A stretch of DNA of 64,000 nt from Bathymodiolus brooksi. Lineage: Eukaryota > Mollusca > Bivalvia > Mytilida > Modiolidae. The stretch spans positions 82,050,829 through 82,114,828 of the forward strand of contig OY804588.1 of assembly GCA_963680875.1 (NCBI GenBank), in the 5' to 3' direction. The notes beneath the pieces were generated by a model that did not search any database, was not told where the DNA came from, and was given only the letters and a program-made list of their open reading frames with translations. Below, piece by piece: positions 22,955 through 33,790 of this stretch (position 1 is its first letter; the number at the start of each line of letters is the position of its first letter). A program made the position numbers and the translations under genes.

Positions 22955-23215
22955 CACGACTTATTACCGGGTTTATAACTAGGTTAACACGACGGGTGGC
23001 ACTAGTGGAGCAGGGACTGCTTACCCTTCTGGAGCACTTGAGTTCACCCCCGGTTTTTAGTGGGGTTCGTGTTACTCGATACTTAGTTTTATATGTATGT
23101 TTTGTAGATCGTTGTTTGTCCTTTTGTACTTTTTCTTTTGGCCATTGTGTTGATTGTTCTTCTTAGATATACGAATTCTGATTACCCCTTTAGTATCTTC
23201 AAACTCTTCTTATAA
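22955..23215 (+). repeat. Repeat D, near full length
   Basis: Unit 3 counterpart of 4205-4460, with CACGACGGGTGGCACTAGTG and GATTACCCCTTTAGTATCTT. Confidence 0.75.
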
Positions 23216-23629
23216 TTATGCAGTGTTCAGTCAGTGTGCGTAGGGTATTGTTAAGCATACTTCTATATTGTATGACGAGTGCTTACCCTGAGTGCACCCT
23301 GGATTTTGTTTTTGTAGATTTCGTGTTGCTCAATGTTTAGATTTCTGTGTAGGATTTTGCAGGTCATCATTTTTCCTTTTGGCCGCCATTGCATCATATT
23401 CTACGGTTAGCGGCTTCTGGTTTTCGGTTTGAAATATAAAAACTTTACTTAACAAATTTTGCTTGAGATAATCGTCATAATTTTATATCGCTTTACAATT
23501 TTATTGCCGACTCTATTAGAACATATACAACACATAAATATCAAGTTGACGACCTATTTGTACTACTATCTAATGACTATTCCGAACAAACGTCTTATGT
23601 TATTAAGCGAGTTCATCTAGAAATAATAT

Positions 23630-23631
<2 letters not shown>

Positions 23632-23683
<52 letters not shown>

Positions 23684-24070
23684 ATTGTTTAATATCCAGC
23701 TAGCAGTATTTCAGCTATATTCGGGAGGAGTACAAATTCAATAATATATAAAACCAATATAGAAATTAGGGAAGAGATGGGCTAATCCGGGCAACAACGA
23801 CTTTTGACTTATATTAAAAAAGTATGGAGAGTTGGATAGGAAAGAAACATATAGTCATTTGTAGCGTCTACATTGCGCCTGCTGATATCGTGGCAGTCTC
23901 AAAACACGCTACCCACCATGGTTCACTGATATGCTTCCCCTATTGATAGGGCTTACTCTGTCCTCCACATGGGGAGGCACTGTGGATTTGAGTCATGGGA
24001 ACCTCACCAGTACCCATTATCCCACTTGCAAAGAGTTCTACTTTTATATATCTTTGTGGTTAAGAACTAG
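23632..24070 (-). repeat. SINE C, unit 3 copy with expanded GATT tail
   Basis: The left tail is a (GATT)n run of about 12-13 units at 23633-23684; the unit 1 copy has only a few. The rest matches 4873-5275. Confidence 0.7.
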
Positions 24071-24411
24071 CTTGTCACCATGTCAGTACCGAAGAACTGA
24101 CTACTTAGCGGATGAAATCCTCGACACCTAATTAAAATGTGATCTCCGCATTTGCTCCGTATTTTATATCGGCTGCTTACTAGTCGCTCGTGGGAGATAT
24201 AAAAACGTTCATATAGGGATCGTCTTATGGGGTCAACTTGAATGCATTAAAATTTGACCAATCTGAGACTCTTATAAAAAATTCAATAGACAACATAAGC
24301 ATATGCGTTTTTAAACGCACCCGATAGACACCGAATGTATTCATGTTGGACCCTGGCAAGACCCCTAAGGATTGTTTTTAGATCTTAGATTTTAATGTTT
24401 GTTTGTTTGTT

Positions 24412-24650
24412 TGATTGTGTTTAACGCCACTCTCAATAATATTTCTGTTTTATCGTGGCGGTCAGTTTTATCGGTGAAGGAAACCGCAGTACCCGGAGAA
24501 AGCCAACTGTCGCAAGTCACCTACCAACTTTATCATATAATGTTGTACACCTCACCCTAAGCGAGATTCGAGCTCATAGCATCAGTGGTGAAAGGCACTG
24601 ATTGCATAGGTGGTTGTAAAGCCAACTACCATATGATCACTACAATGACT
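24412..24650 (-). repeat. SINE A directly upstream of TLR copy 3
   Basis: The longest of the three allelic copies: it keeps the GGTGAAGGAAACCGCAGTAC segment lost from those upstream of copies 1 and 2. It ends about 50 bp before the ATG. Confidence 0.82.
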
Positions 24651-24686
24651 TCCCCTAGATTTTAATTAATATAAATCTGATGATTT

Positions 24687-24695
24687 ATTTTGTAG
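24687..24695 (+). other. Candidate 3' splice site in the 5' UTR of TLR copy 3
   Basis: A T-rich run, TTTATTTTGTAG, ends 6 bp before the ATG at 24702. Copy 2 has the same TAG; copy 1 has TAA. This suggests a 5' UTR intron with a single coding exon. The donor was not identified. Confidence 0.4.
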
Positions 24696-24701
24696 ATTGT
24701 G

Positions 24702-27257
24702 ATGGTGGAGGTACACTTAATATGTATCTTGTCACTGCCGATGTTACTTCCTGTTGCGTTAGGATATGAATGTAAATACAAGTATGAACATGACAGGCCA
24801 GTAGCTAATTGTAAAGGATTAAACTTGACATCTGTTCCGCAGAATCTCAGTGTTAACATTGTCGGTTTAGACTTATCCCAAAATAACATTCACGAAATAG
24901 TTAATGATTCGTTTGCAAAGTATCGAAATCTGGTCACGCTAAACCTCAATAAAAACAAAATAAAAGAAATACAAGAGAATGGGTTCTCAGGTCTGGGAAA
25001 TCTAAAGGAATTATATATATCGGAGAACAATGTAAATATTTCGTCAGAAAATGGCGTCAATATTCTTAAGAATATTAAAGGGATAGAAATTTTTGATATT
25101 AGTAGAAACGCCATATGGGTGAACAATAACTACGACACAGCAAAGTATATATACCCAGACAAGGAGTTTCAGTATCTGACACAGCTTCGAAGTCTTTATA
25201 TAGACTTGCATCCTATTCCTGTATTTGGTACAGGGTTTAGACATCTCAACTTGACCGCAGTATACTTTAGACGATGTATTATTAAACAACTGAAAAACTC
25301 AACGTTCGAAAATCTTCCAAATACTATAATAGAAATAGGATTAACAAATTGTGACCGTGTTGATCTTTCACAAATTGAAACCGGATTTTTCAGTTCATTT
25401 CCGTATTTGACTTCTCTCGACATGTCAAGGACAAAAATTTCTCTTGTAAAGGGATTGGAATTGTTGTACCCGATTAGATACAAAAATATGACAAATATTA
25501 ATTTGAGCCACATGAAAACTCCCAAGTCAAACTCGATATCAGTATTTTATGTCATTACAATTGATTCAAATATGATGCGATATCTAAAAACAATTTGTGT
25601 AAGCCAACTTTATCTGCATGATAATAACATTGTTGATTTTGTGGCGAATTCACTTTTTTCTTTTGAGAAACCTCATTGTATCGAACATATAGATTTGGCA
25701 GGTAACAGGTTTGGATTTTCCCACGATCAATCTTTAGTTGATATTATACACCTATGTCTTAGCTTAACAAAAATAAAAACGATCGATTTTTCATACATAC
25801 CCTTGACCTTTATAAATGAGAAATTTATTGATAACGCACAAAGAGAGAAGTACAACACGTTACCTTATCACGACAATGGAGATGTTGAGCCAAAGTTTTG
25901 TGAAAGTCTTCGCAATGAAAACTATACATTCCCTCTTCCGAAAACCATTGAATACATTCGGATCTCACATATTATGGGGGCGGCTGCGTTATCAAATTTA
26001 ATTCTAAAAGACGGTGAAAATCTTAGAAAAGTCGACATGTCTTATTTTCAGTTTAGATGCTTTCCGAACTTTCTTTTGGACAACACTGACCATTTGGAAT
26101 ACCTCGATATTTCAGGCATCCCATGCAAACAGTACTATGACAGAAATGAATTTCAACTACTTCGGAACGTTAAGACTCTCATTATGAAAAACATATTCCT
26201 ATACCAAGCTATGAAGAGAGGAAAAAATATTCTGAAGTTTGCACCAAAAGTGGAAAATTTAGACTTGTCAAATAATGGCATGCGGATGATTTCTTTTAAT
26301 TACTTCAAAAATCTTCAACACCTAGTAAATCTAAAGTTATCTGAGAACAACTTCCGACAGATTCCGGAAGGAGTAACACAACTTCCGGAAATTAAATCAC
26401 TAAATATGATTTTTAACAGACTTTATACGATTGAGAATAAGCTGACGACCTGGTTTGATCAACAGCAAAGGAAGCACGGAGAATTTAATCTAAGCATCAA
26501 CATAAACGAATTGTATTGTTCTTGTGAAAACAGGGACTTCGTGTTATGGCTTGGTACGACGAAAGTCAACTTGGACAAAAACGGAAATTACTCATGCTGG
26601 CTTATAAATGGCACTCTCGTTGCCACAAGCATTATTTTAGAACAATTCCATGACATATTCTCACACTGTGATGCCAATACATGGCTAAGAATAGGAATCA
26701 TTTTAATGATATCGTTCTTCGTTATTTTTATTCCAGTGACGGTCATATTCAATTTCCGGTGGAGGATTATAATTTTCGTCTACAGGACGTTCCGAAAATT
26801 TATTGAAAACAGGATGAATTTGACATACACTTATGATGTGTATGTTTCATATGGATACAATGGGTATCCATGGGTTACGGAAGTTTTATTAACGACATTA
26901 GAGAAAAAATGGAATCTCAAAATTTGTTTAGAAGATAGGGACTTTGCTAGTCAAGCTGGACGATCAAACTACGACTTAATAGCGAACGCTATCAATAACA
27001 GTAGGCATATCATATTTGTTGTAACATCAGATTTCATGACGAAATCATTTGCAGGATATGAAATTGACCTGGCAAAAACGGCGAAAATGGCCCATACGTT
27101 ACAGCAAATTATAGTAATCACACATGATGTGAACGTTGACGATATTCCTACTGAATTAAGATCTATCTGGAGCGACGTTTCCTTATTAAATTGGCCTTCG
27201 GAAGAAAAAGAGCGTGAAACGGTGTTAGATAATCTGAAAACGAGAGTATTTTTTTAA
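24702..27257 (+). CDS. Toll-like receptor, intact (TLR copy 3)
   Basis: A single-exon gene for 851 residues, acting as a membrane pattern-recognition receptor that signals through its cytoplasmic TIR domain. In order it has a signal peptide (1-20, ICILSLPMLLPVALG) and an N-terminal cap with Cys24 and Cys37. Leucine-rich repeats of the LxxLxLxxNxI type follow to about 590. The LRRCT is near 600-656 with a CSC pair and two later cysteines. One membrane helix spans about 661-685 (IGIILMISFFVIFIPVTVIF). The TIR domain is at about 709-845. TIR box 1 is YDVYVSY and box 2 contains CLEDRDF. The usual BB-loop proline is not evident, and box 3 has LLNWP where many TLRs have FW. One C-terminal cysteine cluster makes it the single-cluster type. 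The ATG at 24702 is chosen; an in-frame GTG lies just before it. The ligand is unknown. Confidence 0.93.
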   Translation: MVEVHLICILSLPMLLPVALGYECKYKYEHDRPVANCKGLNLTSVPQNLSVNIVGLDLSQNNIHEIVNDSFAKYRNLVTLNLNKNKIKEIQENGFSGLGNLKELYISENNVNISSENGVNILKNIKGIEIFDISRNAIWVNNNYDTAKYIYPDKEFQYLTQLRSLYIDLHPIPVFGTGFRHLNLTAVYFRRCIIKQLKNSTFENLPNTIIEIGLTNCDRVDLSQIETGFFSSFPYLTSLDMSRTKISLVKGLELLYPIRYKNMTNINLSHMKTPKSNSISVFYVITIDSNMMRYLKTICVSQLYLHDNNIVDFVANSLFSFEKPHCIEHIDLAGNRFGFSHDQSLVDIIHLCLSLTKIKTIDFSYIPLTFINEKFIDNAQREKYNTLPYHDNGDVEPKFCESLRNENYTFPLPKTIEYIRISHIMGAAALSNLILKDGENLRKVDMSYFQFRCFPNFLLDNTDHLEYLDISGIPCKQYYDRNEFQLLRNVKTLIMKNIFLYQAMKRGKNILKFAPKVENLDLSNNGMRMISFNYFKNLQHLVNLKLSENNFRQIPEGVTQLPEIKSLNMIFNRLYTIENKLTTWFDQQQRKHGEFNLSININELYCSCENRDFVLWLGTTKVNLDKNGNYSCWLINGTLVATSIILEQFHDIFSHCDANTWLRIGIILMISFFVIFIPVTVIFNFRWRIIIFVYRTFRKFIENRMNLTYTYDVYVSYGYNGYPWVTEVLLTTLEKKWNLKICLEDRDFASQAGRSNYDLIANAINNSRHIIFVVTSDFMTKSFAGYEIDLAKTAKMAHTLQQIIVITHDVNVDDIPTELRSIWSDVSLLNWPSEEKERETVLDNLKTRVFF

Positions 27258-27387
27258 TTTTTGAAGAAAAAGACCGTGAAACGGTGATAGTCAATGTGAA
27301 AACGAGAGTAGTTTAAAAGTGTTGAATAAGTATATACTGCCATGATCAAAGTGGCTATGCGCTAGGCATGTTTTGTCACAATTAATG

Positions 27388-27455
27388 TTAGACCACCACG
27401 ATATAACTGAATTATTGTTGAACAAGTGGCGTTAAACACCATCAAACAAACAAAC
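27388..27455 (+). repeat. SINE A tail fragment
   Basis: Counterpart of 8741-8815, with CCACGATATAACTGAATTAT and GTGGCGTTAAACACCATCAA. Confidence 0.65.
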
Positions 27456-27521
27456 AATCAATGTTAGTCAAATGAAGGTCATTTTTTTGCTTGCTACTTG
27501 TCTGTAAATATGCATTGACTT

Positions 27522-27527
27522 AATAAA
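27522..27527 (+). terminator. Candidate poly(A) signal of TLR copy 3
   Basis: AATAAA lies about 265 bp after the TLR stop. Copy 1 has GATAAA at the matching place (8879-8884). Confidence 0.5.
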
Positions 27528-27784
27528 ACATTTTCTTTTTTAATTGTACATTATAAACTGAAAATTAAAACAATAACAATAAAAAAAAACACCTGAAAGC
27601 CCATTTTTTCATAATATAAAATGTTAAATCGCTTTTGATATCTTGTTTGTCCAAAGACAAGCATACATTTAGTTACCTATGAAAGGAATATCAAACTAAC
27701 ACACGGCTGGGCCTAAGATACAACATTGACCCACATGGATGTGATTTCCTTCCCATTTTCTTAATTTCCCAGATGACTACGAGG

Positions 27785-28033
27785 TCATGATCGTATGGTA
27801 GTTGGATTTACAACTATATATGCACTCAGTGCCTATCACCACTGATGTTGTGACTTCGAATGTCGGTCAGGGCGAGGTGTACAACATTAAGTGATAACGT
27901 GTGTCAGTGACTTGCGCCAGGTCGGTGGTTTTCTCCGCGTCCTCCGGTTTCCTCCACCAATAAAACTGACCGCCACGATATTGGTAAAATATTGTTTAAA
28001 GTGGTGTTAAACTCCATCAAGCAAACAAACAAA
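27785..28033 (+). repeat. SINE A
   Basis: Head with GGTCATGATCGTATGGTAGT, then GACTTCGAATG, the body, and a GGTGTTAAACTCCATCAAGC end with an AAAC-type tail. It is private to unit 3 at this position. Confidence 0.8.
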
Positions 28034-28084
28034 CATCAAACAGAGGACTACGATATTATGTAGCTGTTCATTAATATTGACACC

Positions 28085-28325
28085 CTCAAACAGTGAATCA
28101 TAAGAAGTGTTGGAAGATACCAACAGGGCAACCAGAATCCGTAAATCGACAGACAACACAATAGCCAAATGAAAAACGTCAAAAAGACTAGCAACGCTCT
28201 ACGCAATACTACCAAGTAAACAAAAGACCACACAACGCTAACTCCACTAAAACTGAGATGAACTAATGTGCTTCTGACGGTTAAGCAGTGCCTGTCCCAC
28301 TAGTGGCACCCGTCGTGTTACTCTA
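28085..28325 (-). repeat. Repeat D, inverted copy
   Basis: Reads GGTGCCACTAGTGGGACAGG on the reverse strand; the + strand shows CCACTAGTGGCACCCGTCGT. Confidence 0.7.
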
Positions 28326-28329
28326 GTTA

Positions 28330-29008
28330 CATAACTTGTTTCTAGTCTGTGACTAACAGTTTTTTCAGGATTTACAAATAATGGTTACTGATAATTGTCT
28401 CATGGGGTTAGTGTTTTAGAGGGTCATCAAAACGTAGCAAATTTGAGGTTACATATTCCAATAATTGTGCTATAATTTACTTTTTTCGTACAGTTCAAGA
28501 GTTATCTTAACCAGTTTCAAGGTCAAAGCCGAAGACATGACCTTGACTTGGATGGATTTTTCTTACAGTGGTGAAAATGACATTTCTGCCACTAGTCTTT
28601 ATTGCGTTTTAACCAATAGCTGCATCCATCAATTTTTCGAAGGGAGTTATGTCTATTTTAAGGAAATCGCCGTCCCCTTTCGTAACAAAATATCATAACA
28701 ATTTAAGATCGAAATAGAGGACGTGACAATGACTTCGACTTATATCCTTTTGCGCGGTAAGATGATAAACTTTGCGACCGAAAAGAGTTATGTCCCTTAA
28801 GGACTTATTCCATCCTGATGTAGAAAAGTTGAAGCATCATTTCCAAATCTTTTTTCATGGGTTTTTGCATGTTTTGTTTTAGTTGCAGTGTTATAATGAT
28901 GACAAATATCAGGTCAATATTTAGGACATGACCACAATCTTGACCTTTGACCTTTTTTCAGTTTGTGATGATAGCAAATTCCATTGTGAAAATCGTACCT
29001 TAAGTATC
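28330..29008. other. Spacer without recognised gene
   Basis: Contains CTTGACCTTTGACC-type segments also seen in unit 1 near 9240. No exon is supported. An open frame near 28465 has no splice signals or family features. Confidence 0.45.
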
Positions 29009-29109
29009 ATATATACCATGGATCTTACGAATTAACTTATTTAAACCAACGAATCCGAAGGATGAGTTGGATTAAATAAGTTCATGAGTAAGATCCATGG
29101 TATATATGG
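29009..29109. repeat. Hairpin (inverted repeat) private to unit 3
   Basis: Arms ATATACCATGGATCTTAC and GTAAGATCCATGGTATAT enclose a second complementary pair (AACTTATTTAAACCAAC and GTTGGATTAAATAAGTT). Unit 1 near 9290 lacks this stretch. Confidence 0.75.
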
Positions 29110-29424
29110 TTTGTAACAGAAAACAATATTGGGTGCTTTCGTCGAGGTCCGCAAAATCATGGAATAACATCAAGATCTTCATGTTAGACTATGGTTTGTG
29201 CAAAATCATGGAATACCATCAAGATCTTCATGCTAAACCATGGTTTGTAAAAGTTCACTATTTGTAAGTTGATTACTGCATAAAAACATCAAAGGAAAAA
29301 TGCGTATTTATGTAACAACGTTGAATAATCCATTTTCTTTCGAATAAAAATATAGATTTCTAATGTAGATAACCTTCACTAGGTTAAGGTCAAAAGATTG
29401 GAAAGTCAAATAATCTAAAAAGAA

Positions 29425-29650
29425 GAGTTTGAAGATGATACCAAAGGGAGGTAATCAGAATCCGTAAATGGAAGAACAGACAACACAAAGGCCAAATGAA
29501 AAAGGACAAAAGGAAAAACAACGATCTACAAAACATACACATAAGACTAAAGATCGAGTAACACGAACCCCACTAAAAACCGGGGGTGAACTCAGTTGCT
29601 TCGTAATGGTAAGCAGTTCCTGCTCCACTAGTGGCACCCGTCCTTGGGAG
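29425..29650 (-). repeat. Repeat D, inverted copy
   Basis: The + strand shows GATACCAAAGGGAGGTAATC, then CACTAAAAACCGGGGGTGAA, then CTCCACTAGTGGCACCCGTC. These are the reverse complements of the repeat D landmarks. Confidence 0.75.
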
Positions 29651-29929
29651 CAAGAAAACCAAATCGTCTAATCAAGATCTGTGAAAGGTTAAAATCAGGA
29701 CTTGATCTTTAATTTGAACTTTCGACCTGTGTGCATATCACATATAGAAAAAAATATGGCTTATATTATCTATTTGAGTAAGATGATTCAATAAGTGAAA
29801 TGGTCCTGGCTTAAACATTTGCTCAAGCTAAAGGTTTCGAAATCTGGTTCAGCAATCTTTGCGAAAACAAATACTGTAGAAACATATTTTGATGTTTAAT
29901 GTTTTAAGAAAAGATTGAAAATTCAATAG

Positions 29930-30390
29930 GGGTGATCGGAAGACGTAAATCGATTTGATTTGATTTTTGGTGTATTAACGCCACTTTCAACAATATTTCA
30001 GCTATATCGTAGCGACTAGTTTTTGTGGTGGAGGAAGCCGGAGTACCCGGAGAGAACCACCGACATGGGTAAGCAACTGGTAAACTTCATCACTTGCGGT
30101 TGCATCCTTTTTTAATTTGCAAAGCCGGGCGCGAACCCACGCAGTATTGTTGATAGGCTTGTATGAGTTGTTAGATCCAACGACCTAGCTCATTGAGCCA
30201 CCCGGGCCCCCGTAAATCGAAGAAGAACAGACAACACAATGGTCAAAGGACGAAATACGAACAATGATCAACAAAACAGTACACAGCAAGCTAACGATTG
30301 AGCAAAGCGAACCCCACCAGTGATATCCGCTCTGGAAGGGTAAGCAGTCCCTGCTCCACTAGTGGTACCCGTCATGTAACTCTAGTTACA
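29930..30390 (-). repeat. Repeat D, inverted copy split by a SINE
   Basis: The repeat is interrupted at about 29950-30212 by a SINE E element. The right part resumes with AGAACAGACAACACAATGGT and ends CTCCACTAGTGGTACCCGTC. The matching repeat in unit 1 (9640-9850) is uninterrupted. Confidence 0.7.
29950..30212 (-). mobile_element. SINE E (different tRNA head, SINE A-type tail)
   Basis: Tail core TTAACGCCACTTTCAACAAT and CTATATCGTAGCGAC come first. The reverse of a tRNA-like head follows, with A box TGGCTCAATGAGCTAGG and B box GGTTCGCGCCCGG. A GATTTGATTTGATTT tail marks the 3' side. A second copy lies at 60178-60418. Confidence 0.75.
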
Positions 30391-30443
30391 AATTTCAACC
30401 AGGTGATAACTCGTGAATGAGGAAAGAACAGAATTGTAAATAC

Positions 30444-30620
30444 CACATACGGAACCGTTTGTCACTGATATTCCGTAACGAAATAAAAAAAAATCACATA
30501 CGGAACTTATCCGTTTGTCACTGATATTCCGTAACGAAGTAGTAAAAAAAATATAATCATATACGGAACTTATCCGTTTGTCACTGATATTCCGTAACGA
30601 AAAAATAAATAAATAAAACT
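30444..30620. repeat. Three tandem copies of a 58-63 bp repeat
   Basis: Each copy has ATACGGAAC, CGTTTGTCACTGATATTCCG and TAACGAA separated by A-rich linkers. Not present in unit 1. Confidence 0.75.
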
Positions 30621-31134
30621 TCCATCTTCTTGCCAACTACTAAATGGGTTTTATAAGTTAAATTATTCAGTGACGAAAAACCCAAATATCTTCCTCAGCC
30701 TGAATACATGATCATACAATATTGTTAACAATAGATACATTGTATAATACAATTATTAAAGGAGGAATTAAACCAAACATCAGATGTATTTTTATTTCAA
30801 AACCATAGACGTAACAAAATAAATTGGGCGTTTCTATCTTTTTAAATAACCGATAGAATTGCTATGCAAACGGCTGAATAATTACGATTTTGATTTTTAT
30901 GTGTGTCGTCATTTTGTTGAACTTTATAATAATGAAGAACACAAAATTGTATTATTCTAAGTCGCACTCATCTATTTCGGTTTCCTTGTGCATATATACC
31001 AAATAACATTCGCTAACGAAAAATATTATCAAATAGCTGACAAGATAAGCAAATTCTAGAACTACAACACTTTTCATGTGTATCTTTTTGTCAATTCTCT
31101 GAAAAATGGTTGGAATCTTATAGAAAAGGGAGTT

Positions 31135-31140
31135 ATTGCG
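31135..31140. other. Empty target site of the Polinton-like element
   Basis: ATTGCG here sits in uninterrupted sequence that aligns on both sides with the flanks of the 11491-15981 element. It defines the exact insertion ends. Confidence 0.88.
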
Positions 31141-31217
31141 CCGTTGTTTCGTTGACTAACTGCTGACTATCGAATGATCTGGATTGAAATTATTAGGAAC
31201 TAAGCTCATATTGGATG

Positions 31218-31462
31218 AGGGGTCGTCGTGGTCGTGATCGTATGGTAGTTGGATTTACAACTACCTGTGCAATCAGTGCTTATCACCACTAAAGTTGTGA
31301 GTTCGAACTCTCGATACAACATTTTTGTGATAAAGTTTGTCGGTGACTTGTGACATGTCGGTAGTTTTCTCCGAGTACTCCATTTCTTCCAGCAATACAA
31401 CTCATCGCCACGATATAGCTGAAATATTGTTGAAAGTGGCGTTAAATACCATAAATCTAAAC
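31218..31462 (+). repeat. SINE A
   Basis: Unit 3 counterpart of 16064-16312. Head GTCGTGATCGTATGGTAGTT, B box GAGTTCGAACTC, core CACGATATAGCTGAAATATT. Confidence 0.82.
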
Positions 31463-31941
31463 CATATTGTATGATTACTAATCAATTACAACTCTGAAAT
31501 GTACATTTTCTTGACTAGTTTATAATGAGCATTGAGCTTACAACTGATGCTTGAATCGACAAGAAAAGAAGTAGTGACGTCAGTAACATTTCCAATATGG
31601 CATCTACCTTACAGGTGCTTCTACAGTACAAGTTATGTAAATACAGTAAGCATCACACATTTCTTAAATCTAATTGAACTCGATATTACAATAAAAATGT
31701 ACATATCCAATTTAGTGCGCACGACGCGTTTCTGGAATAACCTCCATCAGGTACGCTCAAAATCGAAATATTGGAAAACCAAATAATTTAAAGTTTTTCT
31801 TAGCAATAACAGGATAGCCATAATCAGCTATGGTCACCTATGCCTGAGGGGGGAATACCTTAGTATTATTAATAATTACATTATTTAGTTACTGTAAAGA
31901 ATCTCATAATCAAAGGTGTGGACATAGAACTGTTCCCTTGG

Positions 31942-32393
31942 TTGATTGATTGATTGATTGGTGTTTAACGTCCAGCGAGCAATTGTTCAGCTATATTCAG
32001 GACGAGAACATTAAAAAATTTAAACGCCATGTGACTCGAAACAAGGAAAGGTGATGGGTAGGAACGGATAATTTAGCCAGTGCAACAGGTCTCCTATGGA
32101 CCACTCATCATGAGCATAATGCTCACTATGAGCTGTTACACTGGGTTCTTTAACGTGCGAAGAGGGTGGCAATCTCTCAACACGGGACCTCGGTTTTATT
32201 TACGTCTCATCCGAAGGACGGGTTGGTTGTGAATTTATGCATCCTGCACAACCGACGGATGCCCCTTTAAGCCGAAGAAGCTCTCGGTCCCATTTCTGTT
32301 CCCACGGGGTTGACCCCTTTCAGAGGACTAGTGCCTCCAGGGCGGAGAAACCTGGTGCCTATTATACCCACGGCACACCCTCTGGGATGGGGG
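31942..32393 (-). mobile_element. SINE C, full-length insertion with target duplication
   Basis: A 452-bp insert is flanked by TGTTCCCTTGG at 31931-31941 and 32394-32404. The left end is (TTGA)n, the tail on the reverse strand. The matching place in unit 1 (about 16797-16815) has the uninterrupted site. The body includes a GTGGCAATCTCTCAACACGG segment and a GC-richer right end. An open frame at 32237 lies wholly inside it. Confidence 0.88.
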
Positions 32394-32819
32394 TGTTCCC
32401 TTGGGAAGATGGCTTCTTAGACAAAGCCGGTATTGAAGTATACTGTTTGATAATTTAGAACTGATATTTGTTCAACAATCGTTTCAATGATATTAATGAG
32501 ACAAAGAGTTCAATTAAACAAATGTTATTCTTGTCTTGGTATTTACATTGTTAATGGTTAACTTTATTGCTGTTTACTGTATGTGTGGCATTTTCAACGA
32601 AATTGTTATTTATATTGAAGCAATCGATCTACATATTATACAGACGCGTGTATTGTGTAACGTTCTGGACAAATACATTTTGTACTAATACTTTTAAAGA
32701 TTCAAAATGATGTGAGTTATGGAATAACGTTAAAAGCAATTACAATTGTCGGAGCAATTACAACATATGTTACCAAAATTGTAGAAACGGAGATCAAATA
32801 GATAGCCTTTCATGACCGC

Positions 32820-33790
32820 CCATGTTCCTGGCTTTGTATAGGTACCTCAATTAAAAAATAAAACAAAAATTAAACCAGTTTTATGAGATAATAATGTTGT
32901 CCGCTTTGTACTAGACCAACACGCCCAGTGGCATTTTATAGTGCTAGCTCATTGTAACAACAGTCAGGGGTAGACATGCCGCTCCACCCGGACACATTAT
33001 CCCGATTCCGAGCCAATTAACCAGTCTTTGTTCTTACTCATAATGATCCGTGCTTAAAATTTCAATTATATATAGTTTTTAATTTGACTCGATGTATTAA
33101 TCTGTATGAAGCTACCTTGCAATTATTTATGATAAAGTGTGAACTGCCACAATAAACCAAATTCACTTAAAATTCAGAGATACACCAAAATTAAAACAAA
33201 CACACTTGATTAAAAAAAATCAATTTAGCTAGTCAATATGTACCCAACCCTCCCCTCTTTGTGAAATGGTGCGGTCATGAAAGTGTGTGAGGTTAAGATC
33301 GACAAGGAGAGGGACACAGTTTGTTCCAAAGGTGATGCCGTTGTTCTTTGTATTTAACAATGCCCCCCACCTCCTTCAACCGCAATGAACTCTAACATAC
33401 TGATTACTTCATCATTTATGTAGCAATTTGTACCATGCATTTCGTGCTTGACAAAATAAGTTCAAAGCTATAAATTTATAATGTTGCTTACCATTTTAAA
33501 CAGTTTTTAAATTTTTAATGAGAAATGGTAGTGTAAAGAGGAGAAAAGTCAAATGTTTGGATAGATGAAATTTTCGAGAGAAAAAAAAGAGAATTAAAAT
33601 TACACAGAAGGTCTTTATAGTATTTCAGTATCCACATTTGATTGACGCTGACGATAAGTACTACGTGAATAGACTTTGCCAATTGATGGATTAGAATTTT
33701 ACGTAAGGTCCTTACATATAGTAATTGTCATCTTAGTGGCTATAGAATTCTCTTTATTGAAATATATATGGGAATAAGGGGTTAGGGTAT
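32820..33790. other. Spacer with a SINE B fragment
   Basis: Contains a SINE B fragment (32880-33065) and AT-rich sequence. No exon recognised. Confidence 0.45.
32880..33065 (-). repeat. SINE B, partial
   Basis: Shares TGTCCGCTTTGTACTAGACC and GACATGCCGCTCCACCCGGA with the copies at 40834 and 54360. Confidence 0.65.

Larger units (their letters stand above)
27258..27784. other. TLR copy 3 3' flank and probable 3' UTR
   Basis: Starts with a short imperfect repeat of the gene's own 3' end (GAAGAAAAAGACCGTGAAAC and AAAACGAGAGTA recur after the stop). It contains a SINE A tail fragment at 27388-27455 and a poly(A) signal. Confidence 0.6.
22180..32820. repeat. Segmental duplication unit 3
   Basis: Contains the only intact TLR and its full downstream flank. 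It aligns with unit 1 (2140-17190) except for private insertions in each. Private to unit 3 are SINE B at 22456, hairpin sequence at 29009, short repeats at 30444 and SINE C at 31942. Confidence 0.8.

Noticed and set aside
32237..32458. 73-codon open frame
   Set aside because: It starts and mostly lies inside the SINE C insertion.
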